Assembly (NCBI GenBank): GCA_964035575.1
Contig: OZ037894.1
Span: 620,001 to 684,000, forward strand
Length of the DNA: 64,000 bases
Direction: 5' to 3'
DNA from: Rhynchopus sp. YZ270_cl-10
Taxonomy: Eukaryota > Euglenozoa > Diplonemea > Diplonemida > Diplonemidae
Made by a program: the position numbers and the translations under genes. The notes below the pieces were generated by a model. That model was given only the letters and a program-made list of their open reading frames with translations, searched no databases and had not been told where the DNA came from. Shown one piece after another: positions 33,384-43,403 of this stretch. Position 1 is the first letter of the stretch; each line of letters starts with the position of its first letter.

Positions 33384-35096
33384 ATGCAGCGAAGTATCCT
33401 GACCCTGTTCGCCCTTCTGCTCTCTGTGGAGCTGGCGCACGCTGTGTGCACAATGTTTGGGGGACGTGCCCCTTCGAGACAGCCGGGTGTTTATCGGTTT
33501 TGTCCTTATAATTCAGGTACAGTTTTTGGTTGCTTTTTTTATTATCCGCAAAAACAATTTTAGGGAAACTTTGGGGACAGTGGAGCTACTACACTATTCC
33601 AACAATTTTTCAAACAACAACAACATTCATTCAAACTCCCTTCCCCACCTTCACCCCTCTACAGAAAACGCATGCTGCACTGAGCTAGAGGTTGCGTCAG
33701 TGTTTTCGGAACCCCACATATGGTTCAACGCAACCACAGAATGCGCTTCGTTGGTATGGTTTTTACAAAAAAAAAAAATATTTTTTCACGACGATCACAG
33801 ACGACAACCTCGGTTCCATACTTCACCATGGACTCGTAATGACATTACGCGCGTCATGACGAGGTAATTACGAGTGCCTTGACGAGGGCACCCCCTCGTA
33901 ATTACGAGGGGGTGCCCTCGTCATGACGAGGTAATTACGAGGGCACCCCCTCGTAATTACCACGTCACGACGTCGTCATGACGTGGGCACCCACGACAAG
34001 GCGATTTTTGACCAATAAAAAAAAATTTTTTTTTCAAAAATCGGGCGTGGTAGGTCATAAAGTGGCCCAAAAAATCCAAAGAAAACCTCAGATTGACCAA
34101 ATGGTGAAAAAAAATGTCAAGTCAAATTTCAGCCAAAATACGGTCATTAGACCCCCACAGATGCTTAAAAGTGCCAAATTTTGCTTTTAATGGCCTCAAA
34201 TCGTCGAAATTAGCCCTATATAGGGGCCAAAAAAAAAATTCGAGAGTCCCTTTCCCTGGGAGGCAATAGCCAGACAATGACCACGGGAGCACCCCTCGTC
34301 ATGACGTCGTAATGCCGTCGTCGTGACGAGGGAAACCTCACGTCATGACGTCGTCATTACGAGGGGGTGCCCGCGTCGTGACGACGTCATTGCGCGCGTA
34401 ATTTCCCACGTAATTTCCCTCGTCCCTCGTCACGTAATGTCATTACGAGTCCATGGTGTTCCTACCTCTCTTCCTTCACATCAAATGCTCTCTGGGACAA
34501 AATAGAAACGGAAATGGAAAACGACTGCCCGCTTTTAGCGTATTTTGGGTTTTTCACTAACACCCCCCACTCACATTTCATCAGTGAATAAACAAAAAGG
34601 GGTTTTTTGTCTTTTCATTTATACTTTATGCACATATCCTGAAGTCGTTTTCTTCTTGACATCAGCCCTGACAACAAACTTGTAGAAGCCAGCGCAGCGC
34701 TGTGCGATAACGAATATGATAAGATAACTAAGCAACGAGAGGCTTAGGATCATCTTAGAAACTTTTCTTTCTTTTTTTCAACCTCTCTCTTCCCACACCT
34801 CACAGATCCGCCATACGATGTGCCACATCTGCTCCAGCGACCAAGCAGACTTCTTCGTTAACGGTGTCGTGACGCTGTGCTACTCCCAATGCGTCTCGCT
34901 CTACCACACCTGCGGGGCCGCACGCCTGGCAGAGGTGAACGACCCTGCCCACATCGCCTCCACACACCCCGCCTACACCATGCCCATCAACAAGGCCTTC
35001 ACCGACGGGGTCTCCCTCTGCGAATGGCTTGGCTTTTCTTGGCTGCAAGACCCAGCAGACACTCTCATCTCTCCTTGTTATCGGCAGTTTGGGTGA
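33384..35096 (+). pseudogene. Secreted folate-receptor-like Cys-rich protein, interrupted by a transposable element
   Basis: Coding blocks: 33384-33516 (signal peptide MQRSILTLFALLLSVELAHA), 33665-33753 (ENACCTELEVAS), about 33801-33831 continuing at 34457 to about 34537, and 34806-35096 (TMCHICSSDQADFF, TLCYSQCVSLYHTCG, stop). The CC pair and Cys spacing fit the folate receptor/riboflavin-binding family, secreted or surface proteins that bind folate-like ligands. The third block holds a 619-bp element between CCATGG repeats. Reading across a collapsed CCATGG gives SPWCSYLSSFTSNAL and NDCPLL, which with IRHTMC restores the family's C-x8-C spacing. That frame needs a GC donor at 34538 and does not match the phase of exon 2. 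The phase-consistent GT-AG frame gives a less convincing protein. It may therefore be a broken allele, an assembly slip or an unresolved intron. Exons 1, 2 and 4 are solid. Confidence 0.65.
33832..34450. mobile_element. 619-bp TIR element with CGTAATTACG and CGTCATGACG palindromes
   Basis: Ends ACTCGTAATGACATTACG and the perfect inverse CGTAATGTCATTACGAGT, bordered on both sides by CCATGG (33826-33831 and 34451-34456). Because CCATGG is itself palindromic, it could be a 6-bp target duplication or part of the TIR. Both subterminal regions (33838-34000, 34290-34440) are dense arrays of CGTAATTACGAG, CGTCATGACG and GGGTGCCC modules. The centre has no ORF of note. It sits inside the third coding block of the folate-receptor-like gene. 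Confidence 0.88.
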
Positions 35097-36138
35097 AGAG
35101 AAGAGAGAAGATGTTGGGTTTGACTCTAGTCTGACTTTGTGTGACATGAGAGGTGTAGTTATAGGGAGGCGTCAACAATGAAATACCGAAGAAGAGAAGA
35201 GGGGTACAGACACACACTCTGGAAAGAGGTGTTTCTTGACGGAAAAATAAAACAAAAAGAGAGTGTCTCTGAGGGTGTGTGCAAGGGTGTATCTCTCCTC
35301 CCATGTTTTTTTTTCTACCTTGAAGATGAGGTAGCATTCATTGTGGTTAAGTAAATGAGAGAAGGACTTAGCTTTTTTCCTCAAATGAGTTATGGTGTGT
35401 TGAGGGAGGGGTGTTGTGTGTGCACTCCTCATTCGCCATATCGCCAAAAATTGATCCCGATGCTTCTAATGAGAATTTCTTGGGGTAAAAAAGGATGTCA
35501 AATCTTGAACAGAAGTCTGGGTTAGAAGGGTCTTTGAAGCGAGGGGGGAGGGGGGGAGATCTAACATTCCAAGCACGACGGCTTCCTAGTAGAGGAATAT
35601 GCCACTGTACGACTGCCACAGAACAGAGAATATGGTTTAGATGTCCTCCATTTCTCTCTCTCTCTCTCTTTTTCAAGAATGTTGTCTCCATCGTTTGCAT
35701 CCCCCCCAGCATCTGTTCTCTGCACCCTGAGAGGAGGCTCAGCGTCTCCGGAGAGTCCCATTTAAATGGGACCTCCCCCACCCGCAACCGAGCAACGTCT
35801 CTCTTTTCAACACAACGATACCCCCCCCCCCCCCCCCCCACCTCCCCCTTTTTTTTCAATACCTGCCTCCCAGAGGCGTTCACTTTCCCACCAACCATCT
35901 TCCTTTCCCCTCCCATTCTCCCTCTTCCCCTAATAAATTTGGTTTCTTTTACTACTACGTTTTGCAAAAACATACGCTATAAAAAGAAAGAGTGGGAACA
36001 TTTTTTGTTGATCCCCTCGCTTTTTCTATCAATTTATTGATTGCATAATCATTCTTTTACTTCTTCTAAAAATCCCTCCCCCTCTTCCCCCAGCCTTCCA
36101 ACCCTACAGAATATTACACAAAGGACAATCATGCTATA
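35097..36138. other. 1.0-kb intergenic region
   Basis: No gene on the + strand. It holds a degenerate family B piece (about 35858-35893) and a segment at 35957-36052 (GTTTTGCAAAAACATACG, AAAGAGTGGGAACATTTTT) that recurs at 52617-52700. The only long minus-strand frame is low-complexity and unconvincing. CCCAACCCTACAG ends at 36110, ahead of the helicase start. Confidence 0.55.
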
Positions 36139-39117
36139 ATGCCGTCCGAAGCACCTCTTCCAAATCATTGGGAAGCTCGTAGAGGAAGGGATTCGGGCGA
36201 GACCTACTATTACAATGTGCTGACCGAGGAAAGCACGCTACGACGTCCAGAGGTTCTCACGAAGGGGGAGTGGGAGCGCGCTGTGACGCGGGCGGGGGAG
36301 GAGACCGCAGCGTTCTTGGCTGCCCGCAGGCTTCTCCGCAGAGAGGAGCGGGCAGAGATAGGCGACTTTCTAGTAGACACCTTCGCAGGCTCGGACTCAT
36401 TAGACACCTTCCTCACCTCCGTTGGCGACGATGCCGGCATTTCCGTCACAGACCTGACAGCGGTGTACCATTTCATTCATATGGCCTACCCCAACAAAAA
36501 GGCGAATTTCAAATCCTCCCGCGCATTTCGAGAAAACGCCTTCAACCCAACCCCCCCTTTAGGCTGGGAAGTCCGCGAATCTTCTTCAAAATTGGGGAAT
36601 TTTTATTATATCAACACTGCAACCGGGGAGACGTGCAGTAAAATACCGGAGAAGGAGAAGACAAACGAAAGAACAACCGACGTTTCTGAGAAGAGGTGGC
36701 TGCAGAAACAGGAGGTGACATTGGTGACAGACGTCGGGGTATTGGAGGATACTACTCCCCGGTTTTTGAGGAGTGTTTTTTCTCCTGCTGCGCTAGGAGA
36801 GAACATCGGATGCAGCACCAGATTAGTGAAAAACCCTCAAGGAGAACTTTCAAAAGCAGCCGCCCTCCCCTCCGCGCTATTAGAAATGCGGAGAAAAATG
36901 AATCAAAAGGGACGCAGTTTTGAGTCCACCTGGACCTCATCTTCGCCTTCCCTCCGCAACTCAAGGAGACCCACCACCCCCTCTACCCTCCCCATTGCCG
37001 TCCACAAGGAGGACATCATGCACGCAATCCATTCCTCCCCTTCAAGGTGTCTCATAGTCATAGGAGAAACAGGGTCTGGGAAGACCACTCAAATACCACA
37101 GTATGTGATGGAGTTAAATGATCGACGTGGAGTAGGTGGTATAGTAGCGTGCACGCAACCGAGGAGGGTCAGTGCAATGTCGATTGCAAAGCGGGTTGCG
37201 GAAGAGTGCAGGGTGAGGGTTGGGGAGGAGGTCGGATATTCTGTGCGTTTTGACGAAAGAACCTCCCAATCAACCCGGATCAAATATATGACCGAGGGCA
37301 TGCTTCTCCGAGAAGTGATCCACAACCCCTTTTTGAACGGCTATTCCTGCGTCATGGTGGATGAAGCGCATGAACGTACCGTGACCTCGGACCTCCTTCT
37401 CCACCTTCTCAAAAAAATTTTGGTGCAAAACCCATATCTGACCCTGCTCATCTCCTCTGCAACGATCGATGCGAAGAAGTTTTCCGAATATTTTTTTGAT
37501 TCTTCGGTGTTCTATATACCGGGCAGAACCCATCCTGTAGAAACCTTTTACGTTAACGAAAGCGAAGACGACTGGTACGCTATGGTTCTTAAGGTGGTCT
37601 TTGAAATCCACTGTAACGAAGGGGATGGAGACATTCTCGTATTTCTCACAGGACAGGATGAAATTGACACTGCAGCAGAAGTCTGTTTCGAATGGTACCA
37701 AAAGCTTCTTCGCGAGCAGCCTACTGTACAAAAAATGGTGATTCTCCCCCTCTACTCTTCTCTCGCCTCTGAAAACCAAGCAGAAATCTTTCTTCCCGCA
37801 CCAAGAGGACATCGAAAGGTCATCTTTTCAACCAACATTGCGGAGACGTCCGTTACCATCGACGGTGTAGTGTTTGTTGTGGACTGTGGTTTTGCGAAAA
37901 CGAAGACGTACGATCCGGGACACAAAATGGATTGTTTGATCACTACCCCAATTTCTCAGGCAGCTGCACGGCAAAGAGCGGGGCGCGCTGGGAGAACCTG
38001 TCCAGGGAAATGCTTTCGTCTATACACAGAACAAAGCTATGAGGAGGAAATGATGGGTCAAACCATCCCTGAAATCCAAAGAACCAACCTGGAAACGACG
38101 CTGCTAATGTTAAAGGATTTTTTCACAAAGCTGCCGAAAGGGGATGATGTAACCTTTGCACAGTTTGGGGTAGAAGCATTTCTTGACCCTCCACCTGCGA
38201 TGCTCGTCTCCCTTGGCCTATACAACCTGTATCACCTAGGTGCCCTAGATGAAGAAGGGGGGCTAACTGAAAAAGGCGCGTTGCTGCTAAAATTTCCGGT
38301 TGAAGTGCATTTAGCGTGTCTTCTGCTTTCATGCAAAGCGCGTGGTTGCATCGAAGATGGTTGTGGAGTAGTAGGGTGGTTAACCTGTGGAAGCAATATG
38401 TGGGCAAGGATTGATGATAACCGGCCCCTTCAGGACCCTAAAGGGGATCATACGGTGCTTGCTATATTGTCGCAAAAAATTCGGGAAAATCCGAGGGAAA
38501 TAACACAAATCTGTCAGACCTATGGGGTTTCGGTGAAAGCGGCTGATTCTGCAATGAAAATCGCGAAACAACTTCATGCTAGCGTCTCTAAAATGGAGCT
38601 TTCAAAAACGCTCACCGCTGATGACAACGCAACTGGGGATCCGTTACTTCGTGCCGTATGCGAGGCATCTATTTTAAGAGTTGCGCGACGATTTGCGACA
38701 GAAAACAATGTAGTGATGTACCGCACCCTGCAAGACGAGATGGTCGCTACAGTGCATCCTTCCTCCGTTTTTTCACGGCTTTCTTGGGATGAAAGCCCGG
38801 AGTGGGTTGTCTTCAATGAGTTAGTCCAGACCCGCAGAGAATACCTCCGTACCGTCTCCTCCGTCGAACCCGACTGGCTCGCCAAGGCCGGGCCCCACCT
38901 ATTCGTCTCCATATCCACCCAATACCGCGGCCAGCAAGCCCTCGACATGCGAAAGGAGATGTCCGCACTCCGCTCCGGATTTTCTGGCGACTCTCTTCGA
39001 GGACCTCCACCGCAAAGAGAGGACGATAGGGGAGGATACGGAAAAGGAGGAGGGGACTACAAACGCAGGAGGGTAGGAGGTGGAGGAGGAGGGAGGAGAA
39101 ATGGTGGAGGGAGGTAG
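36139..39117 (+). CDS. DEAH-box RNA helicase of the spliceosomal (Prp2/Prp22-like) group with WW-like N-terminus
   Basis: Single exon, 992 residues. Two degenerate WW-like modules come first: LPNHWEARRGRDSGETYYYN near residue 9 and PLGWEVRESSSKLGNFYYIN near 138, each keeping the first Trp and the aromatic strand but not the second Trp. The DEAH core carries GETGSGKTTQ (about 308), QPRRVSAMS, DEAH (about 407), SSAT, LVFLTGQDEID, the STNIAETSVTIDG block and QRAGRAGR. Then come PEIQRTNLETTLLMLK, a DPPPA winged-helix start, ratchet and OB-fold regions ending NELVQTRREYLR, and an Arg/Gly-rich tail. These helicases remodel spliceosomes 3'-to-5' using ATP. All motifs are intact, so it should be active. 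An upstream ATG at 36131 is followed at once by a stop, so initiation at 36139 is preferred. Orthology (Prp2, Prp16, Prp22, DHX35) needs a phylogeny. Confidence 0.93.
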   Translation: MPSEAPLPNHWEARRGRDSGETYYYNVLTEESTLRRPEVLTKGEWERAVTRAGEETAAFLAARRLLRREERAEIGDFLVDTFAGSDSLDTFLTSVGDDAGISVTDLTAVYHFIHMAYPNKKANFKSSRAFRENAFNPTPPLGWEVRESSSKLGNFYYINTATGETCSKIPEKEKTNERTTDVSEKRWLQKQEVTLVTDVGVLEDTTPRFLRSVFSPAALGENIGCSTRLVKNPQGELSKAAALPSALLEMRRKMNQKGRSFESTWTSSSPSLRNSRRPTTPSTLPIAVHKEDIMHAIHSSPSRCLIVIGETGSGKTTQIPQYVMELNDRRGVGGIVACTQPRRVSAMSIAKRVAEECRVRVGEEVGYSVRFDERTSQSTRIKYMTEGMLLREVIHNPFLNGYSCVMVDEAHERTVTSDLLLHLLKKILVQNPYLTLLISSATIDAKKFSEYFFDSSVFYIPGRTHPVETFYVNESEDDWYAMVLKVVFEIHCNEGDGDILVFLTGQDEIDTAAEVCFEWYQKLLREQPTVQKMVILPLYSSLASENQAEIFLPAPRGHRKVIFSTNIAETSVTIDGVVFVVDCGFAKTKTYDPGHKMDCLITTPISQAAARQRAGRAGRTCPGKCFRLYTEQSYEEEMMGQTIPEIQRTNLETTLLMLKDFFTKLPKGDDVTFAQFGVEAFLDPPPAMLVSLGLYNLYHLGALDEEGGLTEKGALLLKFPVEVHLACLLLSCKARGCIEDGCGVVGWLTCGSNMWARIDDNRPLQDPKGDHTVLAILSQKIRENPREITQICQTYGVSVKAADSAMKIAKQLHASVSKMELSKTLTADDNATGDPLLRAVCEASILRVARRFATENNVVMYRTLQDEMVATVHPSSVFSRLSWDESPEWVVFNELVQTRREYLRTVSSVEPDWLAKAGPHLFVSISTQYRGQQALDMRKEMSALRSGFSGDSLRGPPPQREDDRGGYGKGGGDYKRRRVGGGGGGRRNGGGR

Positions 39118-39568
39118 TGTCAGCATTGGGTTTCTTTTGGGGGGGGATGAGTGGGAGGGGGAGGAGAGGGGGAAAAAAGTTGTAGCGGGAGGGGTCTGCC
39201 GGTCGATTTGTACCGGAGTGTTTTCTATTCTTTGTGTTAGGTGACACAAAACCACGTTCTATGGGGGGGATTTTTTTCTTCAAATTCTGTTGTATTTTCC
39301 ATCCGGGGACTGACATTATGGATATAGTCGGAGGTATACCTTCATCAACAACTTCACTTTTTTTTTCAGTGCACGAGGGGGTTTATACAACAAAGGCAAC
39401 ACTTCGCAACACTAGAAGAGTCTCAAAAAAAAACAGCATCACACACCCCATCCCCCGGATTTCAATTTCTACTTTATTTTCCAAAAATAACCCAATGCTT
39501 CCTCCCTTATTCACCTTTTTTTAGGTATTCATTTACCCTTTTACACCTTATCCCATATCCCCCTGCAA
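39118..39568. other. Short intergenic region
   Basis: 451 bp. Contains a fragment at about 39322-39363 (ATAGTCGGAGGT, CATCAACAACTTCAC) matching the 3' end of the 811-bp insertion family G. CACCTTTTTTTAG ends at 39524, 44 bp ahead of the next ATG. Confidence 0.5.
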
Positions 39569-40666
39569 ATGCCCCTCGCCTACAAGGTTGATTTGAAGAT
39601 GGATTGTGTTGATACCAACCCAACCTCATGGGTTGCCTCGCATTCTCACCTGGCCCCGCATTCGCCTTCGTCTCGGCATTCTCCTAACGGTGTTGCTGAT
39701 GGTTCTCTGATGTTTGGCGCTTTGCGTGTAGTGAATGATGATGGGGTAGTGGTGGAGCCACCTCCTCTCGAAGCTGTAGTGCAGGAAGCGCACTTTGCCG
39801 CATATGAGAAGAGGAAGGAAGGAGGGATTGTCCCGAAGGGTCTGCTGATAGGGGTGCTCCGCATTGCGTTGGAGAATGGAGAAAAACGGTTGTGCGAGGA
39901 GCTGTTAGGGGATCTCCACAACGCGCTTCCGCACCTCCGGCACACTGTTTTGAACACCGCGGTTCTTTGGGGGTTTGCTGCATCAGGGGTGACTGCGATT
40001 CATGTTTCTGTTGCGAAAATGCTGCTTCGTTGGGAAATTGAAGTCTCTTCCTCCTCCTCCTCCTCCTCCTCCTCCACCGTTTCATCAATCCCCATTTCTC
40101 GTATCTATTATGCTCGAAAGGCGATTCAGTGTATCAGCGAATCCGTTTTTTTGGGGTTGATTGAGATTAAGGTAGACCCCATTGGGTGTTACGATGACTG
40201 TCTCTTTGAAGGGGTGAAGCGGCCGAAGAAGAGGAAGAGGGTAAGCAGGGAGAGTACTCCATTGCGGGGTGCGTGGGTGTATGTTGCGTTGGTGGGGTGT
40301 GTGTGGTGTGCGGTGGAGCCGAAGGGGAGGTTGGTGGGGTTGCAGAAGGTCTTTGATGTGGTGCGGTCAAATGGTGCGGATGTACAGAGCTTTGCGCGTG
40401 AAGTGCTTCGTGTAGTGTCGAAGTACCACGACCTTATCCTCATGGGAGAAGCAGACGAAACCGAACCTTCTCTCTTCCAAGAATCCGAAGAAACCATCTC
40501 CTCAGACATGTGGAACTCCCAAGCGGTGCTGCACAGAGTGGAGCGCTGTGCGAGCGGGACGTCCTCGCAGCTTATCACCCAAGGCACGCAGCAAGGGGCA
40601 AACCCAACCAGTCAGTCTGAAGCGGCGTTCTCAGCGGTCTCTTTTGTCTCGTCTATTACGCAGTGA
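39569..40666 (+). CDS. Unknown protein, predicted nuclear
   Basis: Single exon, 365 residues, starting MPLAYKVDLKMDC and ending VSFVSSITQ. I do not recognise a family. The N-terminal 50 residues are Ser/His/Pro-rich. Residues about 70-160 look helical (EAVVQEAHFAAYEKRKEG, LCEELLGDLHNALPHLRHTV). A run of ten Ser follows, encoded by TCC/TCT repeats, then a basic cluster KRPKKRKRV typical of a nuclear localisation signal. After a second helical segment the C-terminus is acidic, then Ser/Gln-rich. The helical-repeat look is compatible with a VHS/HEAT-type or cyclin-like fold, but that is a guess. Composition and frame length make it a credible gene. Confidence 0.8.
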   Translation: MPLAYKVDLKMDCVDTNPTSWVASHSHLAPHSPSSRHSPNGVADGSLMFGALRVVNDDGVVVEPPPLEAVVQEAHFAAYEKRKEGGIVPKGLLIGVLRIALENGEKRLCEELLGDLHNALPHLRHTVLNTAVLWGFAASGVTAIHVSVAKMLLRWEIEVSSSSSSSSSSTVSSIPISRIYYARKAIQCISESVFLGLIEIKVDPIGCYDDCLFEGVKRPKKRKRVSRESTPLRGAWVYVALVGCVWCAVEPKGRLVGLQKVFDVVRSNGADVQSFAREVLRVVSKYHDLILMGEADETEPSLFQESEETISSDMWNSQAVLHRVERCASGTSSQLITQGTQQGANPTSQSEAAFSAVSFVSSITQ

Positions 40667-42119
40667 TGGAAAAAAGAAAAAAATGTCTCAATGGGGTTGG
40701 GGAGGGGGGGAAATGTGGGTATTTGGAGAATGGTTGGTTTATGTTTGAAAGGAATCTAATGGAGGGTTGTGTTGTGCGAGGGTGAGGAATGTAGAATGAA
40801 CAGAACAGATCCTTACAATAACGACAGCAAAAAAAAAAAAAAAGGCAGCAGTACAAACAGGCTTTGCGCTAATTTTTGGCCCTTGGCCCGGGATTTTTGG
40901 ATATTTTTGTGGTGCGTTTTTTTTTTTGCAAACCGGGATTTCTTAAGAAAACCAGAGAATCCCATATTGCACAGTAAGGGTACGTTGGAGTGTTTTTGTA
41001 CACACATGTGACCCCACCGTGGAGAGGAATCATCTCGCGCAATCAAAAGAAAGCAGAGAAAAGGGAAAAGGAAAAAAGAAAAGGTTGGGTACCGTGCGCC
41101 TGCGGCGCTACCTGTTCCCTACCCTCCTTTATTTCAAAACATGATGTACTTATGTACACTGTTCATTTTCTTTTGAGTACGACAATGCGCTGCTGAACCA
41201 TCTCCACCCTCGCTGCGTGAGAGCGGCACCCCTCCGAGGCCATAACCGTCCTGGTTTTTGTTCTCACTCTTCTCTGTGGTAACAGAAACCCCATAGCTTC
41301 TTCAGTACATTGGCTGACTGAAATCAGAGGAATCTCACAGTTCATAGTAAGGGTACTTTAGAGTGTTTTTGTACACACATGTGACCCCACCGTGGAGAGG
41401 AATCGGCTCGCGCAATCAAAAGAAAGCAGAGAAAAGGGAAAAGAAAAAAAGAAAAAGTTGGGTACCGTGCGCCTGCGGCGCTACCTGTTGCCAACAGCCA
41501 GTCAAAAAACACCACAATTTCATCTGAATTTGGGTTTTCAGACTGAAAATGCCCCTTGTTTAGGAGGTTCATATTTTGTGAAAATTTAAGTCACTAAAAT
41601 TTTGTCCATTTTCAAAGCCAAAAACGAACAAACAAACAACCAATCCATTCAAGCGAGCCGGTGTGAAAATTCTCCCGGGTTTTTTCTCTTTAGGTGACCA
41701 AAAGAGCTGTGAGGCCAAGGTTCATCTAAGCAAAACCATTTCTTTTCTTGTGGAAGCCAGCGCAGCTGATGCTGTGCGATAACGAATATGATAAGGTGAC
41801 TAAGCACAGAGAGGCTGCGGTGACTGATGAATAAACCAAAGAATAATCTAATCAGACTAAGCACAGAGAGGCTTAGGGTCATCTTATAAACTTTCCTTTC
41901 TTTACCAATGCCCTGCGTCCGCCGATGCACGGTGAGGCGTTTTGCACTTTCAACTTCTCCTTCTTTTTGTTCTCGATTACACATTGGGGGGGAAATTATC
42001 CCCCTCTGACAAAGTCTCCCTTTTTTTGAAAAAGATATTTTTTCTTTGAATTTCACAGTTTTTCTAGTCACACCCCCACTAAATCTCCAGAAACACACAC
42101 CCTCCCCCCCTTTTACACA
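40667..42119. other. 1.45-kb intergenic region with a long dispersed repeat and hairpin repeats
   Basis: Holds repeat H (40856-41243 plus a second partial copy 41325-41620), listed separately. Two family A copies include the upstream piece GTGCGATAACGAATATGATA (41750-41822 and 41853-41896). A family B copy lies at 41908-41962. CTAAATCTCCAG ends at 42090, ahead of the next gene. Confidence 0.6.
40856..41620. repeat. Dispersed repeat H, two adjacent partial copies
   Basis: Starts CAGGCTTTGCGCTAATTTTT. Contains ACACATGTGACCCCACCG, then GGTACCGTGCGCCTGCGGCG, then a segment with TGGTTTTTGTTCTCACTC. A second partial copy overlaps from about 41325. Matching copies lie at 53336-53744 with 54565-55290, and a fragment lies near 50715. 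One copy (53336 onward) is interrupted by an 811-bp insertion, so this copy shows the uninterrupted site near 41250. Confidence 0.85.
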
Positions 42120-42761
42120 ATGAAATTACTGATTTCCTTCTTTTTTTCTGCTGTTGCTATAACAACCCCCCCGAAAGGAGTGTCTGATGAGGAACGACGC
42201 GACGTGGTGTCCGCCCGTTTGCAGAAACCCCCACGGGGGCGTCTTGTGGAGTACCCACACCTGGCGAGCTTTGTGTCTGGGGAGGCGCCGCTGTACGAAT
42301 CTCTCAAGGTCGTGACACTTCCAGAAGATGACAACGGGGACGGGGTGGGCTTCCAATGGCTCAACAAGGCAGGCACGGTGTTGGGAGAGACTGCTATCTC
42401 AGGGGAAACGGAAGAAGTTATCGAAGCGATTCTGAGACAACACCACATCCACAAGGTGGCACACCTCACACCAACAGAGGCCTGCGTCGCATTCAGACGC
42501 ACCGTCGAAGGGAAGAGACTGCCGTCAGGAGACGCCCCCTGTGCAACCAGAGTGTCCTCGGAAGGGTACTGCGAATGCCGTGCGCCCCTCCCCCCAGTGC
42601 AGGTCACTGCCCGCAACGGGGCGCCGCCGCTCCCGTTCAAATGTGAGGTGGTGTGTCTCAAAAAGTTCCTGCATGCAGAAGAGGATGAAGAAGACCTGTA
42701 CCATGAGGAGTTTCATACAGAGGCGGAATATGAGGCCTTGGTTGAAAATAATGAGTTATGA
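42120..42761 (+). CDS. Secretory-pathway protein of unknown function, acidic C-terminus
   Basis: Single exon, 213 residues. It begins MKLLISFFFSAVAITTPP, a short cleavable signal peptide. The mature part has six Cys between about residues 120 and 180 (EACVAF, APCATRV, GYCECR, KCEVVCLKK), which could form disulfides. It ends with a strongly acidic stretch (EEDEEDLYHEEFHTEAEYEA) and the tetrapeptide NNEL. That is a distant relative of the KDEL/HDEL ER-retention signal, and its function here is uncertain. No family recognised. Start supported by the signal peptide, the leader TTTTACACAATG and the acceptor at 42090. Confidence 0.82.
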   Translation: MKLLISFFFSAVAITTPPKGVSDEERRDVVSARLQKPPRGRLVEYPHLASFVSGEAPLYESLKVVTLPEDDNGDGVGFQWLNKAGTVLGETAISGETEEVIEAILRQHHIHKVAHLTPTEACVAFRRTVEGKRLPSGDAPCATRVSSEGYCECRAPLPPVQVTARNGAPPLPFKCEVVCLKKFLHAEEDEEDLYHEEFHTEAEYEALVENNEL

Positions 42762-43018
42762 TTAAGCTTGCATTTTAGTTTAGAAACAAAACACTGCCCC
42801 CCTCTTTTTTGCTGCACTGCCTGCCTGAAGACTCTCACCTCCGCAAACTGCTCTGCCGGATGACGCGTTTGGATGCGCCAATCTGCATTCCCCAAAGAGC
42901 CAAATTCCCCAGCTTCTGGTTCCAAATACATTAGTGATGTTACCACAGTATACCCCTTCTCTTGTGTACCATCGCTGTAGTGATATCCCATCTTAACACA
43001 CTCTTTGAGATATATCAC
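42713..43018 (-). CDS. Possible minus-strand ORF of unknown origin (101 codons)
   Basis: Reads MIYLKECVKMGYHYSDGTQE at its start and includes GNADWRIQTRHPAEQFAEV. The composition is protein-like and not homopolymer-driven, unusual for a minus-strand frame here. The 3' part overlaps the end of the preceding gene. A dispersed repeat (43186-43345) lies just beyond its start. It may be a fragment of a mobile element. No family recognised. Confidence 0.3.
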   Translation of the reverse strand: MIYLKECVKMGYHYSDGTQEKGYTVVTSLMYLEPEAGEFGSLGNADWRIQTRHPAEQFAEVRVFRQAVQQKRGGQCFVSKLKCKLNHNSLFSTKASYSASV

Positions 43019-43185
43019 AGCTGAATTTAGGTTTGAGAGGGCAATGGTGTTTTCTAATAAATTGTCCTCAGTACCTACTCAGCATTCTCATAATATGCCC
43101 TGCCCTTTGCATGAATCTCGACTGCGGTTTTTGCACGGATTTTTCAACTACTCTTTTTCGCGTATTCAAATTCAACAATTTTTTG

Positions 43186-43345
43186 TCACCTCATGAAGGA
43201 GGAAATAGAAACAAAGCATTTTGAACACACTTTTGTAGTTCTAGGGACGAACCGCGCTGCAGAGCCACTCACCAAAACAGGTCGATGGTGTGTGCGTTTC
43301 ACCATGACCTATCTCCCATGGGTTTTTATCGTGTTTTTATTATGA
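43186..43345. repeat. Dispersed repeat L, about 160 bp, copy 1
   Basis: CACCTCATGAAGGAGGAAAT through CCCATGGGTTTTTATC. A second copy with a few indels lies at 56040-56215. Both include GCAGAGCCACTCACC and GATGGTGTGTGCGTTTCACC. Confidence 0.85.
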
Positions 43346-43403
43346 GTGTTTTTTTAAAAGTTTTCTATTTCTATCTTTCAATTAAATCATCCCTCAGAGA
43401 ATA

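Noticed and set aside
35368..35973. 201-codon minus-strand ORF
   Set aside because: Low-complexity, crosses repeat and homopolymer segments, and runs against the uniform gene orientation.
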